Shown in pieces: positions 18,339-26,855 of a stretch of DNA of 64,000 nucleotides (position 1 is its first letter; each line of letters opens with the position of its first letter). Made by a program: the position numbers and the translations under genes. The notes under the pieces are model-generated. The model was not told the origin of the DNA. It did no database searches and worked only from the letters and a program-made list of their open reading frames with translations. The stretch is from Hominimerdicola alba 8 (GTDB lineage: Bacteria > Bacillota > Clostridia > Oscillospirales > Ruminococcaceae): positions 62,001 through 126,000 of the forward strand of contig NZ_ADKM02000085.1 of the NCBI RefSeq assembly GCF_000178155.2. The letters run 5' to 3'.

Positions 18339-18360
18339 ATTTGAAAGTAACTATCATTTT
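18339..18360. promoter_or_regulatory. Putative Zur/Fur box 1, overlapping the transcription start
   Basis: ATTTGAAAGTAACTATCATT plus two T form an imperfect palindrome (TGATAGT-T-ACTTTCA on the - strand). It begins 9 bp downstream of the -10 element, an expected repressor position. A sister site is at 18429-18450. Confidence 0.65.
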
Positions 18361-18369
18361 CGTTTTTAT

Positions 18370-18398
18370 ATTATAACTGTTTGACCGGCTTTTGTCAA
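18370..18398 (-). promoter_or_regulatory. sigma-A promoter of the zinc cluster
   Basis: On the - strand, consensus TTGACA (18393-18398) and consensus TATAAT (18370-18375) are 17 bp apart. Confidence 0.88.
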
Positions 18399-18428
18399 TA
18401 CGTTACCATTAACTTCTAAATCTCCGAT

Positions 18429-18450
18429 AAAATGAAAGTAACTCTCAAAT
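18429..18450. promoter_or_regulatory. Putative Zur/Fur box 2
   Basis: AAAATGAAAGTAACTCTCAA plus AT matches box 1 as TGANAGTNACTNTCA. It lies upstream of the -35 element, so it could act with box 1 or serve an unseen transcript on the + strand. Confidence 0.55.
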
Positions 18451-18592
18451 TGCTTTTGTGAAATTTTGACAAAGAAAAAGTAGGTTTTTTTATATGTTGC
18501 TTTTACCTTCTGCTTCAATTACAGCACGTACTTTCGTGCGATGTATAAAAGACTTTTTTTCGTAGATAAGCATTAATGTCCAAAAAAATCCC

Positions 18593-18690
18593 CGGATATT
18601 GACGATCCTATCAGTGAGCGGATATCCGAAAAAGACATTCAGCTTTTGGAAAACAACGGTATTAAAGTTGAAGTCAAACTACCGCGTTAA
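18593..18690 (+). pseudogene. Possible 3' remnant of a lost gene
   Basis: The frame reads PDIDDPISERISEKDIQLLE then NNGIKVEVKLPR and stops at TAA. Composition looks like a real protein C-terminus, but there is no start, ribosome site or upstream continuation. A strong terminator follows 53 bp later, as expected for a decayed gene. I do not recognise the family. The rest of the 18451-18896 gap is AT-rich and holds only that terminator. Confidence 0.3.
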
Positions 18691-18742
18691 AATATAATTA
18701 GTTATAATTATATAGATATGAAGTAACAAAATATGTGCTTAC

Positions 18743-18786
18743 TAAAAAAGGAAGAAACCTCAGAATGAAGTTTCTTCCTTTTTTTA
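18743..18786. terminator. Bidirectional terminator near the end of the dnaK operon
   Basis: AAAAAAGGAAGAAAC and the complementary GTTTCTTCC/TTTCTTCCTTTTTTT arms form a long stem with A and T runs on both sides. On the - strand it lies about 110 bp after dnaJ. Confidence 0.75.
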
Positions 18787-18896
18787 CGTATTGAATATGT
18801 CTTTATTATTAGTTTTAAAAAAATTTTTAAGAGTGCCGACCTTGCGAGAAAATGCTTTGCGATATCAGATCAAACGTGAATGATAGAATAAGGATC

Positions 18897-20051
18897 TTAC
18901 TTGAAAATATCTTTTATCTTTTCCAGCTTATCTTTGAAAGTGTTGCGCTTAGCGTAGTTCTTTTCGTTGAGGGAAGCCTCAAATTCGCGCAGCTTTTCTT
19001 TCTGGTCGCGGGTGAGGTTGCGGGGGACTTCTACATTTATGCGCACATAATGGTCACCGTAATCACTGCGGTTAAGGCGCTTGATACCCTTGCCCTTAAG
19101 CCTGAAAACGGTGTTGTTCTGTGTGCCTTCGGGCACTGTGTACTTGACCTTGCCGCCGACTGTGGGAACAGTTATCTCATCGCCCAGTGTTGCCTGTGCA
19201 TAGGTTATCGGTATGTCTGTCCAGACGTCGTAGCCGTCGCGCTCAAATATCGGGTCGGGTCTGACCGTGATATTGATATGCAGATCGCCGCTGGGACCAC
19301 CGTTTGTGCCGCGATTGCCCTCGCCTGCGACTCTGAGTGTCTGACCGTCGTCGATACCTGCGGGAATGTCGATATCGCGCTCGATCGTCTTCTTTACCAT
19401 ACCCTGACCGCTGCATGTACGGCATGGGTTATCAACTATCCTGCCCTTGCCGCCGCAGCGTGAACAAGTGGCAGTCTGTGAGATGTTGCCAAAAGGTGTG
19501 CGCTGGCTTATCCTTACAGTGCCGGTACCGTGACAGTCCGGGCAGGTCTTTGGTGAAGTGCCTGCTGCTGCACCTGTACCGTTACAATCTGGACAGGATT
19601 CGCTGCGTGGATACTTCATCTTGACTTTTTTGCCTGTGCATGCTTCCATAAAGTCTATGGTCAGGTTTGCACGTATATCTGCGCCGCGTCTGGGGGCGTT
19701 GGGGTTAGCCGCGCGTCCGCCGCCGGAACCAAATCCGAATCCGCTGAAGATCGAGTCGAAGATATCGCCCATGTCGCCAAAGCCGCCGAAACCGCCTGCA
19801 CCTGCGCCGCCGCCATAGTTGGGGTCAACGCCTGCATGACCGAACTGATCGTATCTCGACCGCTTTTCGGGGTCAGAAAGCACCTCATATGCTTCGTTGA
19901 CCTCTTTGAATTTTTCCTCTGCCTCCTTGTCGCCCGGGTGCAGATCGGGGTGATACTGCTTGGCGAGCTTACGGAAAGCCTTTTTCAGTTCGTCCTCCGA
20001 CGCACCTTTCTGCACGCCGAGCACTTCGTAGTAATCTCTTTTATCTGCCAT
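18897..20051 (-). CDS. dnaJ: Chaperone DnaJ
   Basis: A 384-residue type I Hsp40 that delivers unfolded substrates to DnaK and stimulates its ATPase. The order is J domain with HPD ([10 protein letters not shown]), Gly/Phe-rich linker, four zinc-finger repeats ([32 protein letters not shown]) and the C-terminal substrate domain. ATG 20051 follows AGGAGCG; a longer in-frame extension to 20090 crosses the intergenic hairpin and is unlikely. It is the last gene of hrcA-grpE-dnaK-dnaJ. Confidence 0.97.
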   Translation of the reverse strand: MADKRDYYEVLGVQKGASEDELKKAFRKLAKQYHPDLHPGDKEAEEKFKEVNEAYEVLSDPEKRSRYDQFGHAGVDPNYGGGAGAGGFGGFGDMGDIFDSIFSGFGFGSGGGRAANPNAPRRGADIRANLTIDFMEACTGKKVKMKYPRSESCPDCNGTGAAAGTSPKTCPDCHGTGTVRISQRTPFGNISQTATCSRCGGKGRIVDNPCRTCSGQGMVKKTIERDIDIPAGIDDGQTLRVAGEGNRGTNGGPSGDLHINITVRPDPIFERDGYDVWTDIPITYAQATLGDEITVPTVGGKVKYTVPEGTQNNTVFRLKGKGIKRLNRSDYGDHYVRINVEVPRNLTRDQKEKLREFEASLNEKNYAKRNTFKDKLEKIKDIFK

Positions 20052-20074
20052 ATATATCGCTCCTATATCAGCAT

Positions 20075-20104
20075 AGCCTCCGTCCCGCATATGGAACGGA
20101 GGCT
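20075..20104 (-). other. Intercistronic hairpin between dnaK and dnaJ
   Basis: AGCCTCCGT and ACGGAGGCT pair around a 12-base loop just upstream of dnaJ. There is no U run after it on the - strand, so it looks like an mRNA processing, stability or partial-attenuation element, not a full terminator. Confidence 0.55.
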
Positions 20105-20121
20105 GCCGTCATCTTATCGAA

Positions 20122-21987
20122 TTAGTCTGCGTCAGTGAACTCAGCGTCGATAACATCATCGCCGCCCTTGTTGCTGTTGTCAGCTGCACCTGCAGCTGCG
20201 CCGCCCATGTTCATGTTGTTGGGGTCAAAGCCCTGAGCGCCGCCCTGTGCACCGGCCTGCTGGTAGATCTTAGTAGCTACCTGCTGGAATGTTTCCTCCA
20301 GATCCTTGTGCTTAGCCTTGATAGCCTCCAAATCAGTACCCTTGAGTGCCTCCTTAAGAGCTTCGATCTTGCTTTCGCAGTTTGCCTTGTCAGCAGCGTC
20401 TACCTTGTCGCCGAAGTCCTTGAGGGACTTTTCAGCCTGGAATGCCAGCTGATCTGCGTTGTTTCTGGTGTCAACCTCTTCCTTCTTCTTAGCGTCCTCA
20501 GCTGCGAAAGCCTCAGCTTCCTTTACAGCCTTGTCTATGTCTTCCTTAGACATGTTGGTGGAAGAAGTGATAGTGATGTTCTGTTCCTTGCCTGTGCCCA
20601 GATCCTTAGCGGATACGTGAACGATGCCGTTTGCATCTATATCGAAAGTAACTTCGATCTGAGGTATACCTCTGGGAGCAGGTGCGATGCCGTCCAGTCT
20701 GAACATACCCAGCTGCTTGTTATCTTTTGCAAATTCTCTTTCGCCCTGCAGAACGTTGATGTCAACAGCGCTCTGGTTATCAGCAGCGGTGGAGAATATC
20801 TGGCTCTTCTTGGTAGGGATAGTGGTGTTTCTCTCGATGATCTTAGTGCAGACGCCGCCCATAGTTTCCAGACCGAGTGACAGAGGAGTTACGTCCAGCA
20901 GCAGCAGACCGTCCTTAACATCGCCGCCAAGAACGCCGCCCTGATATGCAGCACCGAGAGCAACGCACTCATCGGGGTTGATGCCCTTGAATGGCTCTTT
21001 GCCGATGAATCTCTTAACAGCTTCCTGAACAGCGGGTATTCTGGAAGAACCGCCGACCATCAGTACCTTCTTGAGATCGCCTGCGGACAGACCTGAGTCG
21101 CTCAATGCCTGTCTTACAGGACCCATTGTGGATTCTACCAGATCAGCAGTCATCTCGTTGAACTTAGCCTGTGTCAGTGTCATCTCCAGGTGCTTAGGAC
21201 CTGTGGAGTCAGCAGTGATGAACGGCAGTGAGATAGTCGAAGAAGGAGTGCTTGACAGTTCTATCTTAGCCTTTTCAGCAGCTTCCTTCAATCTCTGCAT
21301 AGCCAGCTTGTCAGCGGTCAGGTCAACACCCTCAGCAGCCTTGAACTCATTTACCATCCAGTCGATGATCCTCTGGTCGAAGTCATCGCCGCCCAGCTTG
21401 TTGTTACCTGCGGTAGCCAGAACTTCGGTAACGCCGTCACCCATCTCGATGATGGAAACATCGAATGTACCGCCGCCCAGATCGTATACCATTACCTTCT
21501 GATCCTCTTCCTTGTCGATACCGTAGGAAAGAGCAGCAGCGGTAGGCTCGTTGATTATTCTCTTAACAGTCAGACCTGCGATCTGACCTGCGTCCTTAGT
21601 AGCCTGTCTCTGAGCATCGGTGAAGTAAGCAGGAACAGTGATGACAGCTTCTGTTACCTTTTCGCCCAGATAAGCCTCAGCGTCAGCTTTCAGCTTCTGG
21701 AGTATCATAGCGGAGATCTCCTGAGGGGTGTATTCCTTGCCGCCCATAGTAGCCTTATAGTCTGAACCCATGTGTCTCTTTATAGAAATAACAGTGTTCT
21801 CGTAGTTGGTAACAGCCTGTCTCTTAGCGACCTGACCTACAAGTCTGTCGCCTGTCTTTGAAAGACCAACTACCGAAGGAGTTGTTCTAGCGCCCTCGCT
21901 GTTGGGGATAACTACTGCTTCGCCGCCTTCCATAACTGCTACGCAGGAGTTTGTTGTACCGAGGTCAATACCTATTATCTTTGCCAT
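20122..21987 (-). CDS. dnaK: Chaperone DnaK (Hsp70)
   Basis: A 621-residue Hsp70 ATPase that binds and refolds exposed hydrophobic peptides with DnaJ and GrpE. N-terminal signature [19 protein letters not shown], phosphate-2 motif [12 protein letters not shown] and the adenosine motif [12 protein letters not shown] are all present, followed by the beta-sandwich substrate domain and an alpha-helical lid. The C-terminal Gly/Asn/Met-rich tail ends [12 protein letters not shown]. It is on the HrcA-controlled transcript. Confidence 0.98.
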   Translation of the reverse strand: MAKIIGIDLGTTNSCVAVMEGGEAVVIPNSEGARTTPSVVGLSKTGDRLVGQVAKRQAVTNYENTVISIKRHMGSDYKATMGGKEYTPQEISAMILQKLKADAEAYLGEKVTEAVITVPAYFTDAQRQATKDAGQIAGLTVKRIINEPTAAALSYGIDKEEDQKVMVYDLGGGTFDVSIIEMGDGVTEVLATAGNNKLGGDDFDQRIIDWMVNEFKAAEGVDLTADKLAMQRLKEAAEKAKIELSSTPSSTISLPFITADSTGPKHLEMTLTQAKFNEMTADLVESTMGPVRQALSDSGLSAGDLKKVLMVGGSSRIPAVQEAVKRFIGKEPFKGINPDECVALGAAYQGGVLGGDVKDGLLLLDVTPLSLGLETMGGVCTKIIERNTTIPTKKSQIFSTAADNQSAVDINVLQGEREFAKDNKQLGMFRLDGIAPAPRGIPQIEVTFDIDANGIVHVSAKDLGTGKEQNITITSSTNMSKEDIDKAVKEAEAFAAEDAKKKEEVDTRNNADQLAFQAEKSLKDFGDKVDAADKANCESKIEALKEALKGTDLEAIKAKHKDLEETFQQVATKIYQQAGAQGGAQGFDPNNMNMGGAAAGAADNSNKGGDDVIDAEFTDAD

Positions 21988-22077
21988 AAAATATCATCCT
22001 TTCGATCTTTCTCTTTTAAAATGGTTTAAGTGATAATATATAATGCGGAACTTACCGCGTTCTATATACTTAATTTA

Positions 22078-22650
22078 CTATGGATTTGCCACAACGACCA
22101 TCGCATATCTGATGACCTTATCGCCTATCCTGTAGCCTTTCTGGAAGACCTGTGCAACTACGTTTTCTCCAAGTTCGGGGTCTTCTATCTGGTTTACTGC
22201 ATTAGCGATGTTCGGGTCAAATACTTCGCCTACAGGGTCGATGGGCTCGATACCCAGCTTAGTCAGTGCATCGGTGAACTGCTTGAAGATCATCTCGATG
22301 CCCTGTTTGTAAGCCTCGTCCTCTGTTTCGGTGTTCAGCGCTCTCTCGAAATTATCGAGAACGGGAAGTATATCCGACACCGTATCGCCCTTTACCGCAG
22401 CCGAAAGTTCAAGTCTTTCTTTAGCCGAACGCTTGCGGAAGTTATCGTACTCTGCCATAAGTCTGAGGTACTTGTCCTTGCTTTCGGCAAGTTCAGCTTT
22501 CAGCTTGTCTTCCTCGCTGATCTCTTCGGCAGTTTCTTCGGCGTTTTCTTTTTCCTCTTTCTCCTCTGTTTCTTCGGCTGTTTCCTCAGCCGAGTCATTC
22601 AGTTCCTCTTCCAGTTCGTCCTGTTTCTCTATATCCTTTTCAGACATCAT
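22078..22650 (-). CDS. grpE: Nucleotide exchange factor GrpE
   Basis: A 190-residue GrpE that releases ADP from DnaK. A long acidic Glu-rich N-terminal helix (about 1-70) precedes the dimer coiled coil (AEYDNFRKRSAKE) and the C-terminal beta domain (GYRIGDKVIRYAMVVVANP). The start is uncertain: ATG 22650 and ATG 22647 both lie near AGGCAGG, whereas ATG 22671 overlaps the hrcA stop and has no ribosome site. Acidic N-terminal extension is common in Clostridia. Confidence 0.93.
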   Translation of the reverse strand: MMSEKDIEKQDELEEELNDSAEETAEETEEKEEKENAEETAEEISEEDKLKAELAESKDKYLRLMAEYDNFRKRSAKERLELSAAVKGDTVSDILPVLDNFERALNTETEDEAYKQGIEMIFKQFTDALTKLGIEPIDPVGEVFDPNIANAVNQIEDPELGENVVAQVFQKGYRIGDKVIRYAMVVVANP

Positions 22651-22670
22651 ATGCGCCTGCCTTTCTGTCA

Positions 22671-23687
22671 TTATTTATCATCATCAGTTTCGTCCCGCTC
22701 GGTTATCATATCGGTTATACGCGATGTGAAATATTCGAGATACGGGATAAACTTCGCATAATCTATTCTCATCGGACCGATCAGACCCAGTGTACCCGCT
22801 GTTTTGCCGCCCTTTGAGAACGGTGCTGTGATTATCGAGGAATTGTGTATCACAAAGCCATCGGTTTCGGGTGAGAATTTCACATTCAGCCCTGAGAATG
22901 TGCTGTCGATGAAATCCATCAGTTCTTTTTCATTCTCCATGAACGTGATTATCTCGGTCTGGTCGAAATCCTTGCAGGTCAGCAGATTTTTCTGACCCTT
23001 GACCATCACATCTCTGTCAAGTTCTTTGGTCATTTTCAGCAGTTCACTGACAAGCGGTGAAAGGGTCATCATATACGTGCCCATCGCTTCTGTCAGCTTT
23101 TCGATGTTTGCATCTGTCAATTCACTTAGCGGTATACCGCTAAGGTTCTGCTTGACAAAATTATCAAAGAACTCAAGCTGTTCATGTGTCAGGTCAAATT
23201 CAAGTCTGCACACCTTGTTTTTTATCTCGCCGCTGGAGGTTATCATAAGTATCACATACATGCGTTTGCCTGTAGGTATTACCTCGACCTTTGATATCAG
23301 CGAGAATTTAGGCGTTGAATTTGCGACTACCGTAGCGCATTTTGTAAGATCGGCAAGTGCCAGCGAAGCGCTCTCAACAAGATCTTTCTCGGTGATGAAA
23401 TCATCGGGAAGCATCGAATCCAGCTGTTTTTTCTCTTCCTCGCTCAGAGGATCCTGCTCCATCAGCTTATCGACATACAGCCTGTAACCTTTATAAGTGG
23501 GTACTCTGCCCGCCGAAGTGTGAGGCTGTTCGAGAAAGCCTTGTTTTTCCAACTCAGCCATCTCGTTGCGTATCGTTGCCGACGATGCTTTGACATGTGC
23601 CATGATAGCCTTTGAACCGACAGGTTCACCCGTGACGATATATTCATCAACGACCGCCGATAAAATTTTTAGCTTTCTGTCGTCCAT
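22671..23687 (-). CDS. hrcA: Heat-inducible repressor HrcA
   Basis: A 338-residue repressor that binds CIRCE and is folded with help of GroEL. A winged-helix domain at the N-terminus (ILSAVVDEYIVTGEPVGSKA, about 7-26) precedes the GAF-like HrcA domain. ATG 23687 has AAGGTGAG just upstream, which rules out the longer frame. It is the first gene of the operon, directly behind the CIRCE operators, so it represses itself and grpE-dnaK-dnaJ. Confidence 0.96.
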   Translation of the reverse strand: MDDRKLKILSAVVDEYIVTGEPVGSKAIMAHVKASSATIRNEMAELEKQGFLEQPHTSAGRVPTYKGYRLYVDKLMEQDPLSEEEKKQLDSMLPDDFITEKDLVESASLALADLTKCATVVANSTPKFSLISKVEVIPTGKRMYVILMITSSGEIKNKVCRLEFDLTHEQLEFFDNFVKQNLSGIPLSELTDANIEKLTEAMGTYMMTLSPLVSELLKMTKELDRDVMVKGQKNLLTCKDFDQTEIITFMENEKELMDFIDSTFSGLNVKFSPETDGFVIHNSSIITAPFSKGGKTAGTLGLIGPMRIDYAKFIPYLEYFTSRITDMITERDETDDDK

Positions 23688-23722
23688 ATGCTCACCTTCC
23701 TGTACTCCGTAAAGCTGGTAGT

Positions 23723-23772
23723 TTAGCACTCACGACTTTCGGGTGTTAGCACTCACTCTCTCTGAGTGCTAA
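23723..23772. promoter_or_regulatory. Two overlapping CIRCE operators
   Basis: A perfect CIRCE, TTAGCACTC-N9-GAGTGCTAA, occupies 23746-23772. A second, imperfect one, TTAGCACTC-N9-GGGTGTTAG, occupies 23723-23749 and shares four bases (TTAG) with it. Both lie between the promoter and hrcA. Confidence 0.93.
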
Positions 23773-23776
23773 GTAT

Positions 23777-23805
23777 AGTTTAAACCTTTTTTCACTTTTT
23801 GTCAA
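23777..23805 (-). promoter_or_regulatory. Promoter of the hrcA operon
   Basis: On the - strand, TTGACA (23800-23805) and TAAACT (23777-23782) are 17 bp apart, immediately upstream of the CIRCE pair. The interval 23806-24014 between the two minus-strand units is AT-rich; I see nothing else in it. Confidence 0.75.
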
Positions 23806-24014
23806 GTCCTTTAGACTAATTTTCCCGCCAAAGTTATAAAATTATTCAAGTAAAAATTGTGCATTTTACACAACTTGTACTGCACTTTATTCCGTAATGC
23901 GGCAAATACTGCTTTTGAGAGCATCTGACGGATAAAAAGCAGGTCGATATGCTTTTACACAAAGGCAGAACTTTTTTACTGCGTATCTGCAACAGTGTCG
24001 TTTCTATTGCGCGA

Positions 24015-24052
24015 AAAAAGATCCCGAAGCGAGTTTGGACGCTTCGGGATCT
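24015..24052 (-). terminator. Terminator of the 24062-24526 gene
   Basis: A 12-bp perfect stem, GATCCCGAAGCG and CGCTTCGGGATC, with TTTTTTCG on the - strand side. Confidence 0.88.
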
Positions 24053-24061
24053 GTCAGCTTA

Positions 24062-24526
24062 TCACTGCGGCTTGCCGCCGTTTTTCTTCATTATGAATTT
24101 CATGTAATTGGGTGTTACAAGAAATATAAAAAGGTATGCGACCACAAGGCTTACCACCATAGATTTGCCCAGCATTGGAGCGAATTTCAGCGGCGCGCCG
24201 TGTTTTGTTGCCTGCTTGTATGCCATGAATACCATTACGACAGTTATTATCGGTGTGTAGATAAGGTCTGATACAAGACTTTCAAGTGCGCGGCATGCCA
24301 GAGGCTTGCCCGTGACACCTGCTTTGTCACATACCGCATCACCGACCTTTTTCATCGGCACGAACATGCCTATTATAAGACTTATCACAAGGCTTTCAAG
24401 AAAACTCATTATAAATGCGGGCAAAGTGAACTGACCCGATGTAAATACCCCAACGAATGACAGCACAAGACTTAGCGTGACCCCCATCATCAAACTCATC
24501 TGTCTGCCGATTTTTTTCATATCCAT
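24062..24526 (-). CDS. Four-helix membrane protein of unknown function
   Basis: A 154-residue protein with about four hydrophobic segments (approximately 11-32, 37-57, 86-106 and 120-142) and a Lys-rich C-terminus. Between segments two and three is a motif VCDKAGVTGKPLACRALESL, which might mark the internal duplication of two helix pairs. I do not recognise a characterised family. It has its own promoter and terminator. AGGGGG lies 6 bases before ATG 24526. Confidence 0.75.
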   Translation of the reverse strand: MDMKKIGRQMSLMMGVTLSLVLSFVGVFTSGQFTLPAFIMSFLESLVISLIIGMFVPMKKVGDAVCDKAGVTGKPLACRALESLVSDLIYTPIITVVMVFMAYKQATKHGAPLKFAPMLGKSMVVSLVVAYLFIFLVTPNYMKFIMKKNGGKPQ

Positions 24527-24577
24527 AAAAAACCCCCTATTAGAAAATTTGTGTCAATTTCCATTTTTCTAATTTAT

Positions 24578-24606
24578 ATTATGTCATTTTTTGTTTTATT
24601 TGTCAA
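24578..24606 (-). promoter_or_regulatory. sigma-A promoter of the membrane-protein gene
   Basis: On the - strand, TTGACA (24601-24606) and CATAAT (24578-24583) are 17 bp apart. Confidence 0.8.
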
Positions 24607-24675
24607 GCCCTTTTTATGAAATGTTATGAACTATCCATTAAATGTCATGTAAATGATATTTTGTCCGAAATGTGC

Positions 24676-24704
24676 TTGACAAATATTTGTCATAGTAGTA
24701 TAAT
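24676..24704 (+). promoter_or_regulatory. sigma-A promoter of pyk
   Basis: Consensus TTGACA and TATAAT with 17-bp spacing. The predicted mRNA has a leader of about 180 nt up to ATG 24893. The 24527-24892 gap holds only this, the divergent promoter and that leader, in which I recognise no riboswitch. Confidence 0.88.
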
Positions 24705-24892
24705 AAAAACAAATATTGTTTTTTTACGGTCAACTATTTTGACGCCGACTTGCTGTTTTTTCGGGCTTTTCAGTTTTTGTATGTAAGCTGAGGCTTACTT
24801 TCGCGATGACCTGACCTTGTCTGATGGAACTCCGTTTTATACATGGCGTGTATATCTGCTGACTGAATTGTTTATATTAGGAGTTGTTTTAT

Positions 24893-26311
24893 ATGCGTAA
24901 AACAAAAATCGTCTGCACCATTGGTCCTGCTACCGATGATGAGAACGTACTGCGTGACATGATGAAAAACGGAATGGATGTTGCACGCTTCAATTTCTCC
25001 CATTCCGAACATGAAACACATCAGAAGCGCTTTGAAACCATCACACGTCTGCGTGATGAGATGGGTCTGAACATTGCGACACTGATGGATACAAAGGGTC
25101 CTGAGATAAGACTGAAAAATTTCAAGGATCACAAGCCTGTCACCATAAAGGACGGCGACACTTTCACATTGACCACAAGAGATGTTGAGGGCGATGAGAG
25201 CATCTGCTCCATCACTTTTCCAAGACTGCCTAAGGATATCTCCACAGGTACACGTATCCTTATAAACGATGGTGTCATCGAACTTAAGGCTGTCAAGATA
25301 GACTCCACAGATATCCAGTGCGAAGTTATACACGGCGGCGTAGTGTCAGACCATAAGGGTATCAATGTTCCCGGTGTCAAGCTGTCAATGCCTTACATCT
25401 CCGATGCAGATATGGCTGACCTCGCTTTCGGTGCTAAGATGGGCTTTGATTTCATTGCGGCTTCTTTTGTAAGAACAGGTGCAGATGTTACCTATCTGAG
25501 GAAATTCACTCAGAGTCTTGGCTGGTTCAACCCGCGCATAATTGCAAAGATCGAGAATGCTGAGGGCGTTGAGAATATAGACGAGATACTTGAAGTTGCT
25601 GACGGCATAATGGTAGCGCGCGGCGACATGGGTGTTGAGATACCTTTCGAGAAGATACCTGCCATACAGAAAGAGCTGATACATAAGGCTTATAATGCAG
25701 GCAAACAGGTCATCACTGCGACTCAGATGCTGGAGTCTATGATAACCAATCCACGCCCCACAAGAGCCGAGATCACTGATGTTGCAAACGCTATCTATGA
25801 CGGCACATCTGCTATAATGCTTTCGGGCGAAACTGCTGCTGGCAAGTACCCTGTTGATGTTGTAAAGACCATGAGTCTCATAGCTGAAACTACTGAGGGC
25901 GATATCGACTATGTGCGCCGCTTCCAGAAGCGTGACAATGTGGATCATCCCAGCATAACAGATGCTATCTGCCACGCGACTGTCACCACTGCACATGACC
26001 TTAAGGCAGCGGCTGTGCTGACTGTTACCAAGAGCGGTGCAACTGCACGCATACTCTCAAAGTACAGACCTGACTGCCCGATAATCGGTCTGACCACCGA
26101 TACGGTGACCTGTCATCAGATGAATATGTCATGGGGCGTTCTTCCCGGTCTTGTAGAAGAGATGGACAATACTGATGAACTTATCTCCCGCGCAATAAAA
26201 GTTGCGCTTGAAAAGGGCTACCTGAAAGAGGGCGACCTTGTAGTTGTCACTGCCGGCGTACCTCTGGGTATAAGCGGCACCACAAACCTTATGAAGGTCG
26301 AAAGAGTTTGA
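24893..26311 (+). CDS. pyk: Pyruvate kinase
   Basis: A 472-residue pyruvate kinase, converting phosphoenolpyruvate and ADP to pyruvate and ATP in the last step of glycolysis. Visible motifs: MRKTKIVCTIGP N-terminus, substrate loop DTKGPEIR, B domain (SDHKGINVPGVKLSMP), active-site IIAKIENAEGVENIDEIL and VARGDMGVEIP, and MLESMITNPRPTRAEITDVA. The C domain is complete, without the extra phosphotransferase-like domain of some Bacillus enzymes. AGGAG lies 10 bases before ATG 24893. Confidence 0.97.
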   Translation: MRKTKIVCTIGPATDDENVLRDMMKNGMDVARFNFSHSEHETHQKRFETITRLRDEMGLNIATLMDTKGPEIRLKNFKDHKPVTIKDGDTFTLTTRDVEGDESICSITFPRLPKDISTGTRILINDGVIELKAVKIDSTDIQCEVIHGGVVSDHKGINVPGVKLSMPYISDADMADLAFGAKMGFDFIAASFVRTGADVTYLRKFTQSLGWFNPRIIAKIENAEGVENIDEILEVADGIMVARGDMGVEIPFEKIPAIQKELIHKAYNAGKQVITATQMLESMITNPRPTRAEITDVANAIYDGTSAIMLSGETAAGKYPVDVVKTMSLIAETTEGDIDYVRRFQKRDNVDHPSITDAICHATVTTAHDLKAAAVLTVTKSGATARILSKYRPDCPIIGLTTDTVTCHQMNMSWGVLPGLVEEMDNTDELISRAIKVALEKGYLKEGDLVVVTAGVPLGISGTTNLMKVERV

Positions 26312-26323
26312 TAAAAAGTAATA

Positions 26324-26427
26324 TATAGCAATCCGCCTTAAAATTCAGACAAAATCCAGTCACAAAACCCATAAATCCCAGCTTTTGCGACTGGATTTTG
26401 TGAATTTAAAAAGTTGGATTGCTATAG
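26324..26427. repeat. 104-bp hairpin repeat, copy 2
   Basis: Identical to 5281-5384 except for one base in the left end, where this copy has the better inverted repeat (TATAGCAATCC with GGATTGCTATA). It begins 12 bases after the pyk stop, before the pyk terminator. Confidence 0.88.
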
Positions 26428-26428
26428 A

Positions 26429-26464
26429 TTGCCGATCGTCTGCGAAGACGGTCGGCAATTTTTG
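26429..26464 (+). terminator. Terminator of pyk
   Basis: GCCGATCGTC and GACGGTCGGC form a stem (one G-T pair) followed by AATTTTTGG. The rest of the gap to 26855 is AT-rich, with two AGGAGG-like sequences near 26543 and 26567 that head only 3- to 4-codon frames. Confidence 0.8.
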
Positions 26465-26631
26465 GTAATTTTATGCCGCGATTTTAATATATATTGCTAT
26501 ATTATCCTTGTTGGCAGACTTGATATATGCTATAATATAATAGAGGAGGTTGCGCAAATAATTTCAGGAGGTGATGCGGGGATAGTTCAGTAATTTTATG
26601 GAATGTGTTTTAAATAATTATCATATCTGCC

Positions 26632-26660
26632 TTGTAAAATGCGTTTGAGTATGATATAAT
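26632..26660 (+). promoter_or_regulatory. Promoter of the two-component genes
   Basis: TTGTAA (26632-26637) and TATAAT (26655-26660), 17 bp apart, about 195 bp upstream of the response-regulator start. Confidence 0.65.
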
Positions 26661-26855
26661 TATGTAAATGACATAGACTTATTTAATTGGGGATGACCGT
26701 AATTATTTTTTTGCAGCAGATGTGGTCAGCTAAGTCGTGTCGTGTGATTTAAACTATATTTAAGCTGTATCTGATACGATATGATAGGGTACAGCAGTGT
26801 TACGGCGGAGATTATCTGCTGTGGCGAAAAATACATCAATAAGGAGTGGACCCAC

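Noticed and set aside
22030-22761. A 243-codon + strand frame opposite grpE and hrcA
   Set aside because: It is antisense to conserved grpE and the hrcA 3' end, has no ribosome site and matches nothing recognisable.
26540-26590. Small leader peptides behind the AGGAGG sequences near 26543 and 26567
   Set aside because: The frames that follow are only three or four codons long, too short to support as genes.
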